Shown here: positions 43,501-53,300 of the stretch, one piece after another | How positions within the stretch are numbered: position 1 is the stretch's first letter | Layout: each line of letters opens with the position of its first letter | NCBI GenBank assembly: GCA_934271265.1 | Contig: CAKQRE010000001.1 | Location: 1-64,000 of the forward strand | Reading direction: 5' to 3' | Source of the DNA: an uncultured Clostridia bacterium | GTDB taxonomy: Bacteria; Bacillota; Clostridia; Christensenellales; Borkfalkiaceae | DNA: 64,000 nucleotides | Program-made: the position numbers and the translations under genes | The notes under the pieces: generated by a model | The model's database searches: none | What the model saw: the letters and a program-made list of their open reading frames with translations, nothing else | What the model was told of the DNA's origin: nothing

Positions 43501-43799
43501 GCGGCGCCGTCGATCGAAAGCGTAAGCTCTTTTCCGTCCGCCGTGGTGAAGGATCCGGTTTTAAAGTCGGTCCCGGACGACAAAACGTAAGAGTTGCCGT
43601 TCAGCGAAAGGGTGTACTCCCCGTCTGCGGAGTCGCTGTAATAAAGCCCCGTCGCAGATCCGGCAGGTTCCTGCGAAGACGTACTTTCGCTCTCCGTGAC
43701 CGAATCGCCGCCCTTTTTGCAGGAGACCGCAAAAAGCGCGAGAGACACGATCAGAACGACGCAAAGAACGGTCGCCAACCATTTGCTCCTTGTTTTCAT
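34554..43799 (-). CDS. Giant BspA-like LRR_5 surface lipoprotein A, 3081 aa
   Basis: The signal peptide ends AVSC (Cys27), then an acidic Ser/Glu linker. Order of parts: a unique N-terminal beta module (about 50-130, YYSDSADGEYTLSLNG to YVFLQKIERKVTF); InlB-type repeats (about 130-275); a run of Fn3-like modules (about 280-670, with phrases such as GLTVAGDTVTWNEVEGAKGY); more InlB-type repeats (about 685-860); then an LRR_5 array to the end, of the order of 90 units of about 23 residues, for example LTSVTLPENLKTLGKYAF. Units are interrupted by short islands reading like EDDCLYTAQNVLLGVP. It ends in a cap AGWTSDQTIYVKG ... NAKIVWDYQG found at the ends of many such proteins. There is no C-terminal anchor, so attachment is by lipid only. 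The AAGGAGG box is five bases from the ATG. It is a paralogue of the gene at 44304. Confidence 0.93.
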   Translation of the reverse strand: MKTRSKWLATVLCVVLIVSLALFAVSCKKGGDSVTESESTSSQEPAGSATGLYYSDSADGEYTLSLNGNSYVLSSGTDFKTGSFTTADGKELTLSIDGAAVTASIAGDELSMTWQGKHYVFLQKIERKVTFNIEGKTEEVAVINGKTVGKPEDPASTEAKKFIGWYTSESYDEAYNFASPVREDVTVYARLVSVDRNVQEFKVTLVSGDEKVAVKETVGGVLYDLPALAAKDGKEFDGWYTSDYADAGKLGGLYNGQVLKENTSLYAVWKGGVSGVIVAEDKISWNAIGTGAQNFAVTITMPDGQKSASNVSTTEWKYDFAKAAEGEYEIAIENRNGDEKTTVYKKNKALAKVSDFNVIEPAGILTYNKVENAEKYYITVKCGNEDHNHTEFDNGASSYYDISGCDMTAGGILVTVRATAKGYMDSVSETFAYDRTLGSVKGVEVNENGELVWYGVAGAMSYTVAINGEEIDAGNVTKYSLNYYGAGDYEIGVYPVTKGYNSPAATTISYRKTTLAAPAGLTVAGDTVTWNEVEGAKGYVVKVNGTVSEVSGNSYQLTTDQLAAASVFSISVCAKGETASANSAYSDVCTLGKYTLDYVEYRNGKVYWNPVCSAKGYRVQINAEDATDYAAGVTSADVSFTQKGLNTITVYFLFDGGVIGGQKQTEANAYAIVYNTSGGTKIENDYAAVGDYVSLPDAEYAGYEFIGWYNVPNGAENNGKKISSGKLTKAADLYLYACFVPKRYTVTFDTANGGTTENESATVSFGMDYVLPVATSSDESKVFGGWYSEPNGAGIRYSDSEGNGVGKWTVVGDVTVYAYWVDIFTYALNGAGDGYIVTSGPGISYVISAKIPATYNEKPITNIGILTDVSKLISVSIPDTAAIDIGQEQGVSTSSFQKASNLQSIEVYATGNEPTPRYKGVDGALYSMTYTEDGKVSKTSLYLVPLGKKGDLTVAEGTNEIAGYAMYKAKVEKVVIPASVGEIGTAAMSSCTYLTEVECLPDSEGDGSPVLTLAASVFKSSSKIEKLTLRASLAASQYTETDSKTKETTKTLNFDCTILDSCSNLENIEFVGAAKGTYTVYNGMLCNAQGTEVIYCPRGKSGKVILGGSLTGVQEEAFKSCKKIEELVVPGEIQTIGKSAFASSTGLQKVTFSGEASDLPLSIGEKAFYGCSDLTSVTLPENLKTLGKYAFGGNSKLVTVNVLSSGSGSGIVFENAAFGSAPSSSSSAAFVSSYYVKYVTLGKDVPEIAISGVFGSKIESVKVDPANQYYYADEAGVLYDKKVENLIYYPLTKAGAYTIPSTVTAIGEGVFRDNKSLTAVTIPASVKTIGDNAFYGCSNLTSVVFEDGETELTIGDAAFRSCSKITELILPSRLRSAGTYAFASCSSMTKIEIKEGIETLGDYAFNADGKLTEIVLPASLKQMGEYNADGNLVSMNVFNGCSLIERIVIAEGNENYATVSGVLYLKTAGVITDLFYCPILNGGDGGKIVIPATVTKVWDKAFYNNKNITSVTFEKGEPHDITIGTYVFYQTVNLTEVVLPEGLATIPRNLFYYATGLRKIEIPATVTTIEAQAFYMASALETVTFAAGGTEPLTIADAKAATGTTTGAGYAAFYGCKKLTEIVLPERTTYIGSYAFDVSGTESEYTGQTSYASSITRVVIPDNVETIGEYAFKYAARLSEVVIGENSKLAAIPGGLFYGCSSLMSFTIPAGVTTIGYNAFYKAGITSIALPEGLTEIGYYAFGYTKLTSIVIPKNVTRLGGKSSQTSSAIYGSSFYGCTELESVTFEEGSALTSIESSAFSGCTKLASIVLPDKLEKIGTAVFSKTTITSITIPASVTTIDTNAFEYCSQLSEVVFAEGSELTKIGNYAFRATAIASFAFPETSATKLTVGTDLFFGCKALKSVHLSSDVTSVDNVFRGCASIETVTVSEENQNFTIEENDNILYNKTKTAIRYIVGESSGVFVIPEGTTEISDRAFVGQAGMTKVVIPSTIRSIGKYAFLNCWNLQEVVFNNCASLTELPDYLFQNCLALTEITVPANVTKIGTYTFDNCSSLTKITFADNAKVETIGNYAFRYTDSLIGVELPSGVKTLGTNVFQYSGVKSVTIPATVTSIGNYAFADSEIASVTFAEGSKLATFGTYLFKGSSISSITIPASVTKLGNYMFRDCTELTSVSFETKKLTEIAQYAFEGCTSLKSITIPDGVKTIQRNAFENCTSLSEVNLPSSLTMIATPNSPTSAKGSTPYYGYAFAGCTSLRSITIPDSVTFLGTHTFYGSGLVSIKLPANLKYLSVREILPSKGYASFVTGVSSSTAITYKNASAQFANCEDLQQVILPAKLEALGSLVFYNCPKLTTVVYDGYAGSGNALPKTTTELLSRAFEGSGVTNLSLEGVSKVAPYAFYGTQSIKSVTFAADSKLETIEKYTFANATALETLLLPDSVKSIGANAFSHCESLTALTMPANVVSIGDNAFEYTGLKYLDVSNVTSFGKSVFRYSENLGTVTLNAKLSKIASGMFFGCTGLNKLDIPSTVVVFESDSFVSTALTTLDIPANVVSIGVNAFSGMDSLQSFNVDPSNPAYYTEDDCLYTAQNVLLGVPAGKVFINDTFVVPEGKTIAAYVFNGCSNIKVLDLSKVEMDVLPNYAFTHFHSAEKIVLPEVLTEIGSYAFRNCGSLKEVAIPDSVVKIGNYAFQNCTSLETFTIKYVEERELGSYLFTGSGLRSATIEEGYDLLPTYIFQNCENLQTVSLPSTLTIIGQYAFQNCVSLETIDIPANVTRMGYYNASNFTASSSGYVFDGCTALKTVNFLGDKIEEIGIYTFANTPALKSVALPDSVRILGNYAFKNSGIVSFDLKKDYGGTYLFNEATSLANVTIAEGVTTITASMFRGCTALKSIALPSSVANVDKYAFAEAGIETFTAQADTIKLGTYVFDKCASLSSVVFKKDAEVTFGANDFQYCTALKSFDIPSGTTVIPSNLFLGSGITSLHIPGTVVELNSYMVKDCADLTTVILEEGLQKIYANTFNGAKIKSIVIPSTVTTLIGGSFAGWTSDQTIYVKGRPFAVAQLWNVDWAKDCNAKIVWDYQG

Positions 43800-43885
43800 A
43801 AATACCTCCTTACGGGAAAATATGCATGATTTTGTTTATTTATACACACCATTCCCGACGTTGACTTATTTGCCGAAACCACAGG

Positions 43886-43915
43886 TTATATGAGGTATAA
43901 GCAAAGATTATATCA
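43886..43915 (-). promoter_or_regulatory. Proximal promoter and operator of giant LRR gene A
   Basis: An extended -10 TGATATAAT (43907-43915, minus strand) is followed after exactly 6 bases by the palindrome TTATACCTCATATAA (43886-43900). There is no convincing -35 box, as allowed for TGn extended promoters. The palindrome would span about +1 to +15. The ATG is 87 bases downstream. Confidence 0.7.
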
Positions 43916-44055
43916 CATAACCACCCGAAATATTTCGACCCGTATTTTTATGGTTTAACAGTTTATCACATTTCACTTTTCTTGTCAATGCTTTTGCGCA
44001 GGTTCTTCCCGATTTTTTCATTTTTTTTGAATATTTATTCTATAATAATTCTAAT

Positions 44056-44085
44056 TTATACAAGGTATAATTTCAGCTTATATCA
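44056..44085 (-). promoter_or_regulatory. Distal promoter and operator upstream of giant LRR gene A
   Basis: A second unit of identical geometry: TGATATAAG (44077-44085), 6 bases, then the palindrome TTATACCTTGTATAA (44056-44070) on the minus strand. It points at the gene at 43799 with a leader of about 260 bases, and lies after the terminator of the neighbouring giant gene. The rest of 43800-44187 is AT-rich with no reading frame of merit. Confidence 0.65.
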
Positions 44086-44187
44086 CACCGCTCGAAACGG
44101 ATTTTTAACGCTTGTCATCGACCATTCACGGGTTTTCCGTCTTCCGTCGCCTTTCCCCTCCGGAAAAAAGACTCCTTTTCAACGATA

Positions 44188-44223
44188 AAAACCGCCCTGC
44201 GGAATTATCCGCAAGGCGGTTTT
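44188..44223 (-). terminator. Bidirectional hairpin terminator after giant LRR gene B
   Basis: AAAACCGCC and GGCGGTTTT flank an inner stem TGCGGA/TCCGCA with a 4-base loop; one A/C mismatch interrupts the stem. On the minus strand it ends in GGCGGTTTTTATCG. It lies 80 bases past the stop at 44304. Confidence 0.8.
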
Positions 44224-44303
44224 ATGATCCGGGTCTCTTTCCCGGAAGATGACGAAATTACAGTTTATCTTTCACCGCAATAGTCGAGAAAGATCCTTTT
44301 TTA

Positions 44304-47300
44304 TTACGCCTGAGCGGAATTGTATTCCACCGTCGCGCCTGCGCTCCATCCGAGATCCCACATCGCCGCAGCCTGGCTGTAGCTTGCCGGGGTACGGATC
44401 GTCTGAGCGGCAGTCCAGCCGAGGAACGAATCGTCTTCGACGTTAATTATGCTTGCGGGAAGATAAATCGTTTTCACTTTCACGCAGTTCGCAAAGGTAC
44501 GCATACCGACGGACGTGATACCGCTCTCGATCGTGACCGTTTCGAGATCCGCGCAATCGGCAAAGGCATATGCCGAAACCGCAATAACGCTTCTCGGAAT
44601 ATGAATGTTCGTAAGCCCGGAGCCCTCGAAATTATGTCCGCCTAAGCTGTTGACGTTCGAGGGGATCGTGAAGTTTTTCAGCGATTTGCAGTTATAGAAG
44701 ATATACGTGCCGCTCAGTTTCTTCGTTTCGTCGGGCATCGTCACCTTCGCGAGGTTCGCGCACTCCGCAAACGCTCTGTCGCCGTAAACCGCAACCGAAC
44801 GGATCGTAATTTCCACGAGACCGCTCGCTTCGAACGCGCTGTTGCCGATCGTAGAAACTTTTTCGCCGAGAACGATCGTTTTGATCTTCTCACAACCGAA
44901 GAAGGTTTTTCCGCCGATCACCGTAAGCCCTTCGCCTCCCGTGACCGTTTCGAGATCGACGCAGTTTTCAAACGTGCCGCCCGTCTTATCGTTGCCGAGC
45001 GCGGTCACGCTTTCGGGGATATCGATCGAAAGGATCCCGCTTGCCTTAAAGCACTCGGTACCGATCGCAACTACGGATTCGGGAATCGTGATCGCTTTCA
45101 GCGCCGTGCACCCCGCAAACGTCCTGGTGCCGAAGCACTCGAGTTTATTGCCGAGGAAGATAACGGAAGAAAGTTTCGTGCAGCCTTCGAACGCAGAACC
45201 GCTCTGGCTTATGCCGGGCGCTCCGGAATAATAATCGCAGATCCTCGTCACGTTTTCCGGAATAACGACGCTTTCAAGCGAAGTACAACCGTAAAACGCG
45301 TTTTTATTGATCGCAAGGATCGTGGAAGGCAACGTTACGGATTTCAGGCTTTCGCATTCGTAGAACATTCCCGTAGAAATCACGTCCACCCCTTCCGGGA
45401 TCGCGATCGATTCGAGCCCGCTGCCGGCAAACGCCTGCACGCCGAAACGCACAAGCCCGGTCGCGGCGGAGAAATCGATGGTTTTCAGAGACGTACAATT
45501 CAGGAAAGTATATCCGTAATTCTCGACGATATAGTTCGCGCCGATCGCGCCCACGTATTGCAACGTGGAAGGAATTTTCACGTAAGACAGGTTTTCGCAA
45601 TTCGCAAAGGCATATTCGCCGATCTGCGTGACGCCTTCCGGAATTTCGATCCTTTCCAGCGAACGGAAATTATAGAACGCATAGGCGGGGATCGTTTCGA
45701 GCGTATCGGGAAGTTTCACTTCCTTCACGGCGGAGATAATTTCGCCGTTTCCGTCCGTGATCGCGGCAAGACCGTCGAACGCATAGGATCCGAGAGACTT
45801 TCCGTTCGGGATCACGATCGATTCTTCTTTGGCGATCTTCGCGAGAGGATAAGCAAACAATTCGTTTTCCGCCGTATACAGGCAGCCGTCTTCCGCATAG
45901 AACGCGCTGTTCTTCGTCGACACGCCGAACGCCGCAAGGTTTTTCAACCCGCCGAATGCGTCGGCGTCGATCACCTGAACGTTCTCCGTTACGGTGACCG
46001 ATCTCAGTCCGCTTCCGTAGAAGGCGTTTTTACCGATCTGCGTCAACTTTTCGGGGAAAGCGATGCTTTCGAGAGAGGTACAATCGGTAAACGCGCTTGC
46101 GGGGATCTGAAGAAGTTCTTCGGACAGAACGACCGTATGCAGATCCGAGCATCCGTTGAACACGCCCGAATCGAGCGACGTTACGTAAGACAGATCGATC
46201 GTTTCGAGACCGCTTCCCGTAAATACGTTATTGGAAAGAGAGGTAAGATTCATGCCGAGATCGACGGATCTTAAGGAAGTACAGTTTCTGAACGCCCAGC
46301 TTCCGACGCTCTTTAATGCGTTCGGAAGAACGACCGTACGCAAAGCGGCAAGATCGGCAAACGCATAGCTCGGGATCGCCGTCACTGCGCACGAGCCGTC
46401 GAACACGACGCTCTCGAGATTGCTTTCCGCAAACGCGTACTGTCCCATAACGGTCATGGCTTCGATCGAAAGATCTTTGACCGCCGTTTTGCCGAAAACC
46501 AGCGATCCGACCGCATACATAGAAGACGGAAGCGCGCTGCCCTCGCCGAGATAACCGTCGTAAACCACTTTCGTGAGTTTCGGGCAGTTATAGAACGCGC
46601 CGATACCGATCGTTTTCAGCCCTGCGGGAAGAATGACGGTTTCGAGATTTGCGCAATCCATGAACTGACCTGCCGTCTTGCTTCCCGTCGCGCTCGAGTT
46701 TTCAAGGAAGTAACTCGTTCCGGTCTTGATCGCGTAAGTATCGTTATTCGTCCCCGAAAGGTGAACGATACCGGAAGGCAACGTAACGGAGGTAAGCCCC
46801 GTACCGCGGAAAGTATACGTTCCGATATAGGTAAGAGAGTCGGGAAGATCGATCGAAGTAAGAGAAACGCACTGATCGAATACACAACCCGTCCATACCG
46901 AAGATGCGGAGGTCGTGGAGGTTCCGAGCGTTTTCAGCGTGCTCGGGAGTTTTACGGACGACAGTTTGGAGCAACCCTGGAAAGCGCACTCCTGAATCTC
47001 CGTAATTCCCTCCGGAATTTCGATCGATTCGAGCGACGTACAGTCTTTAAACGCGTTTTTGATCAGTTTACCGGAAAGGTTCGCCGCGACTTTATCGCCG
47101 AACGTCACTTTCGTAAGCGAAGCCATTCCCATGAATGCCTGCGATTTCAGTTCCTTTACTCTGTTCGGGATCGCAAGCTCGGTAACCGACGATCCGTTGA
47201 ACACGTTCGCGTTGACGGTAAGGGTTTTGTTTGCCCCTTCCTCAAACGTAACGGAAGTCAGACCGACGCAATCGGCAAACGCTTTTCCGTTCAGCGTGGT

Positions 47301-50300
47301 AACGCTTGCGGGAATGGTAACGGAAGTAAGTCCGCTGCCCTCGAACGCACCGGTATCGATCGTCGTGAGAGCGGAGGAAAACTCGATATTCTTTAAGGAA
47401 GTCGTTTTTCTGAACGCGGAGCGTCCGATCGTCTTTACGGCGTTCCCCATCGTGACAAGCGAAAGAGACGCACAACCGTCGAAAGCACTCTGACCGATCT
47501 CGGTCAGATTTTCGGGAAGAACGATCTTCGTTAAAGACGAACAATTCTGGAAGGCATAATTTCCGAATTTCGTAAGGCTCTTTGCGCCGTCCGTAAACGT
47601 GACGGTTTCGAGATCGTAACAATTCCGGAACGCGTAACTGCCGATCGTGATGAGCGAAGAAGGAAGGATCAGGGTTTTTATTCCCTGGCGATTTGCAAAC
47701 GCATAGTCATAAATCTCGGTCGTTCCTTCGGCGATCGTAAGCGTTTCGGAAAGATCTCCGTAAACATAGCAGACCGCCGTGCGATCTTTGTTATAAATGA
47801 TCGGTTCCCCTTCCGCAACGGAAAGGTTTTCGTTTCCGTTCGCAACGGTCACTTTTTCGATCGAATAGCAATCGGTGAACACCCCGTCGACCGATGCGAC
47901 CTTGGAGGAAAGATGAACTTCTTTCAACGCCGTGCAGTTCGCAAACAACGAGCTTCCGAGCGTCAGTTTATCCGCCGTAGTTTCGGGGAAAGCAAACGAG
48001 GTAAGCGCGGTATAAGCAAACGCTCTGCCGCCGATCGAAGAGAGTTTCGTTCCTTCGGCAAACGTGACCGAGGAAAGAGAATAAGCCTGGAAGAAGGTGG
48101 TTCCGGTAAGCGTTTCCACGTTCGCCGGCACAACGATCTCTTTAATGCCCGTTTTCGCAAACAACGAGTCGCCGAGGTTTTTCAGAGACGCGGGAAGCTC
48201 GATCGCCGTTAAGTTCTGGTCTTCGTTGAACGCGTAACTTTCGATCGACTCGAGCACGCTGCCCTCTTCGAAGGTAACGGAAGCGAGATCGTAGCATGAC
48301 GCAAACGTATAACCGGAAGCGGAAGACGAACCGAAGTAGGAAGCTCCGCCGAGGCGTTTTACGTTTTTCGGAATCGTGATCGAAGTGAGCCCGCTGCCTG
48401 AAAACGCGTTGCATCCGATTTCCGAAATTCCTTTGGGAAGATCGATCGTTTTAAGCGACGAGCATTTATTGAACGCATAGAGCGGAATTTCCGTCAGCGC
48501 GCAATTTGCCGCGAAGGTAACGCTTTCGAGCGACGTACATCCGGAGAACGCGTACCCGGCAATCGTCGTAACCGTGGAAGGAATATGAACGGATTTCAAA
48601 CCCGTTATGTTCTGGAAAACGTATGCGCCGATCTTCACCGTTCTTTCCGGGAAGGAGATGCTTTCAAGCGAAGTACAACCGTTGAAAGCCGAATAACCTG
48701 CCGAGAAGGAAGTGGCTGTATCGCTGTATTTCGCGTCCTGGATCTCGAGAGGTTCCGTTCCCCCGTCTCTGAAGATCACCTCGCGAAGCGCGCCGTCGTA
48801 CTGGAACGCAGCGGACTTGATCAGCGTGACCGTAGAGGGGATCGTGACCGATTGCAGATATTTTGCGGAATAGATCGCGGATCTCTCGATCGTCCGCATT
48901 CCTTCGGGAAGGATCAGAGTTTCCACGTGCGAACCGGAGAACACGTTCTGTCCGATCGAAAGAGTTGCGTCATCGGCAATCTTGTCGTTTTCGAAGCGGA
49001 TCTCTTTCACGCCGACCGTATTGTTAAACGCTCTGTCCCAGATCTTGGTAACGGAGGACGGGATCACGATGACGCCGCCCTGCCCTTCGTTGCTGACGGG
49101 GCAGAAGAACAAATCGGTTTCTTTATCGCCTTTTTTCAGATAAAGCACGCCGTCTTTCGTGGAGAAGTTTTCGTTTTCGCCGGAAAACGTCACGCTTCCG
49201 AGCAGATCGCAGTTGCTGAATGCCGAGAACGAGGTAAGAGTTTCTCCGTTATACTGCCCGAATTTCTCGAGGGTGGAAGGAAGCACGACGGAAGTGAGTT
49301 TGGAACAACTCGAAAAGGCGGAATCGCCGAGTTCCGTAACCCCTTCCGGAATCACGATCGACTGAAGAGACGTGCAGGAAGAAAACGCCGATTTTCCGAT
49401 CGTTTTCAACCCCGTTCCGAACGTGACCGAGGTCAAGGATTTACAACCGCTCAGAACCGAATCGGCAAGCGAAGTAAGGCGATCGGGGAAAGCGATCGAA
49501 ACGAGCGCGGATCCGCTGAACGCATTGGAAGCGATCGTAAGTTCATTCGTCTGCCCGCCTTCTTTTTCCGCCGCGAAGATCACCGATTTCAGCTTCGAGC
49601 AATTGGCAAACGCGCTGTCGTCGATCTTCGTTACGGATGAGGGGATCGTGACGGAAGTAAGCCCGCTGCTGTATTTGAATGCGCTCGAGGCAATTTCCTC
49701 CACCCCGTCCGGAATGGTGAACGCACCCGCTTTTGCGGCGGGATAGAATACGAGTTTCTTTCCGTCCGCACTGTATAAAACGCTGTCCTGTTCTTTATAG
49801 TTCGTGTTCGCGGGATCGATCGTGACTTTTGCCACCTTATACCCGAACACGCCGCTGATGTTGAACGGAGGCACGTTTTTACCGAGAACGATCTCGTTCA
49901 CGTAATATACCGAAGAGGAGCTCGCAAACGCCGCGTCGGCAAAGTTCAGAACGTATGCGTTCTGCGCTTTGTCGTAAATACCCGATTCGACTTTGACGGT
50001 AAACAACTGTTCCGTTCCGCCGAAAGCGTTTTTCCCGAGCGTGTAGAGGTTTTCGGGCAACGTGAGGCTCGTTAACCCCTTAAGTCCGTAAAACGCGCTT
50101 TCGCCGATCGCAAGCGGCTTGTCGCTCGCGGTGCCGAGGAAGGCAAGTTCCGTAACGTCTCCGCAGTTTTTGAACGCATTCTTTCCGATCGTTTCGACGC
50201 CCGCGGGAATCGTGATCTTTTCGATGTTCTTACAGCTCTCGAACGCGCTTTCCGCAATTTCGGACACACTGTCCGGGATCGTAATTTCTCCTTCTCTTCC

Positions 50301-53300
50301 TCTCGGGCAGTAGATCAGTTTCGTGCCGGCTACGTTCAGAAGCATTCCGTCTTCCGAACAATAATCCTTATTTTCGCCCGAAATATTCAGATACGAAAGT
50401 TTATTGCAGGAAGCAAAGATATTCGTATCGATGTTTTTCACTCTTCCGGGAAGAGTTACGGAAACAAGGGAGGAACAACTCTTGAATACCGACGCGCCGA
50501 GGGTCAGTTCTTTTTCCGTTTCCCCCTCTTTCGCCGCGGTGAACCCGACTTCTTGCAGTCTCGAGCAGGCGTTGAACGCATTGTCTCCGATCGAGGTAAC
50601 GCTTGCGGGAACGGTCACCTTAAAGACGGTAGAAGACGCCGCCGCATACGCGCCGATGGCGTTCGTTCCGTCCATAACGGCAAAATCTCCCGTTTTCGCA
50701 TGAGGAACGCCGGTCAGCGTTCTCGTAGCGACCTGTCCGTCTTCGGTATAAGTAAGGGTATACAGCGCGCCGCTGTCGGACGCATATTTCGGCGTGACGG
50801 CATGTCCCGTTTCGTAGATCGCGATCTCGCGGAGAGCCGAGCAACCCTGGAAAGCGCCGCTCGCGTAAAGCCCCGTTTTCGCGCCGTCCGCAATGATGGT
50901 GACCGTATCGGGGATCTGAATGCTCACGATACGCGCGTCTGCAAAGGACTCAATCGTAGTGACCGGTTTTCCGTTGAAGGTCTCCGAAACTTTTACCGAG
51001 GAAACGTAAGAAATACCGGGGCCGGCAAAAGCGCGGTAAGCGTTGCCGGAACCGTCGAGTTCGTACGTAACGACGGAAAGCCAGCCGGCGTAAAGGGTCA
51101 TTCCTCTTTCCTCGTCCACGACGACCGTCCATTTCGTAAGCCCGTAACCCTTTTCGTCGGTATACTGCACGCCGGCGCCGTTCGGAGCGGAATACCAGCC
51201 GCCGAACACCTTGGATTCGTCGTCGCTCACGGCAACGGGAAGGCGGTAATCCTCGCCGTAGGCAACCTGAGCGGTGGTCTGCGCGATCGTTCCGCCCGTC
51301 ACCTCGAGGTTGATCTCGTATTTTTTCGCCGTCCAGTCGGCAAACACCTGCATGCCGCCGTTACCGGTATATTCGCCGCCGTAATATCTGCGGCCGTTGT
51401 TCTTTGCGCCTGCGGGTACCGTGTACCAGCCGGCAAATTCGTAACCGTCGTAAACGGCGTCGGGAACGACGACCGTGTCGCCCTTCGCCGCGTAAACGCT
51501 GTTGACTTTTTCGCCGCCCAGCGTTTCGAATCTGATCTCGTATGCGGTAACGTCGATCGTTTTCGTCATTACCACGTTTCCGCTCGTGTTCTTATACGCC
51601 ACGGAAAGAGCGTTTCTGCCCGCCTGCGTCAGCGTAACGGGGGTTTTCGTCGTCCCGGCAACGAGTTCGAGCGCGTCGCCTCCGTTTACCGAAACGAGAT
51701 AGGAAACGGCATTATAAACGGGATTCCACGAGAGAACGCCCCCTTCGTAACGGAGATTCGTCACTTCCGCAAAATCGACGGAGATCGTTTCCGAATACGC
51801 GCCGACCACGCCCTTTTCGTCCTTTGCGGCAACGGAGATCTCCGTCGTGCCGGAACCGGCGGTCATCGCGAACTCCGTCTGCGTGCCGTCGACGGACGCG
51901 GTTTTACCGTTGACGTTCACCGAATACCCGGTCGCGCCGTTCACGGCGTTCCAGGAAACGATGCCCTTACCGATCTTTAAACCGGAGGGAGCGGCGATCG
52001 AAGTTTTGTTATAAGAAATTTCCGTCTTTTCCCCGTCGTTGTATCCGGCGGCAACGGCATATACGCCCACCGTGTAAGAACCGGCGTCGTATTCCTTCAG
52101 AGAATATTCCGTATCGTTTCCGACGGAGATCTTCTCGCCGTCGATCACGACGACGTATCCCATCGCGTTTTTCACGGGGCTCCACACGAGAACGCCCTCT
52201 TTCTCGACGAGTTTCGTCACCGCGCCGAGCGTCTTGTCATACACGAACGTATCGGACACGGAAGAAACGTAACCGTCCGCCTGCGCGGTCACGGTCACTT
52301 TGATCCCGCCCTTTACCATATCGCACGAAGACAGATCGAAATAGACGGAAGTCCCGTTATCGTAAGGGTCGTGGTTGTGGTTTTCGTTTCCGCAGATCAC
52401 CGTAAGAAGGTATTTCTGCGCGTTTTTTACTTTATTATAGGTAAGAATACCCGATTCCGAAACGGAGAAACCGCCGACTTTCGCCAACTTTTTGTTGACC
52501 ACGGTGAGCGTCACCGCGTCGTCCGTGTTTTTATCCGTGATCTCGACCGTATATTCGCCCGCTTCGCCGTTTGCGAAAGAATAATTGTAAGCCGTCTGCG
52601 AAACCGTCGTATCGACGTTGTTTCCGTTCGGCGCGGAAATACGCACGCGGAAACTTACCGCGCCCGTTGCCGTCGTCTTCCAGGATATCCCGGTTTCGGA
52701 TACGGAAACGCCGTAAACGGTTCCGTTTCTCCACACGGCGTAAAGAGTGGTATCCTCCGTTAAAGTCTCCCCGCCGTAAACGGAAGAGAGTTTATCCGCG
52801 GAAGAACCGAGATACCAGCCGTCGAACGCCTTGCCGTCTTTCGCTTCCTGCGCGGGCAGGTCGAAAAGTTTCCCGCCGACCGTCTGCACGGTCGCGATCG
52901 TTTCGTTTCCGCTTTTCAGCGTAGCCGTATATTCGATCTGTCCCGCAGGTACGAGCGCGAAGCGCGCATATAGCGCGATATCGCTTCTTACCGGGGTGGC
53001 AAAATTATAAAGTTCGGTATAATCCGAAGAGGTATACCAGCCTATAAATACATTATCGCCCGTTTCGGCAGGATCTGCCGGCTTGGTTGCCGTCATGCCG
53101 TTCATAACGGTCTGCGCAGCGACTTCCGCGCCCTCGAACGTTACTTTACGCGCGATCTTCTCGAGAAGCACGTAAGTTTTTCCGCCGTAGGCGAGAGAAA
53201 GTTCATCGCCTTCGATCGTCCCTTCGTACGAGCCGTCGCCTGCGATCAGACGCAGTTTTCCGCCGTTTAACGTGAACGATCCGAATTTATAGTCTCCCGC

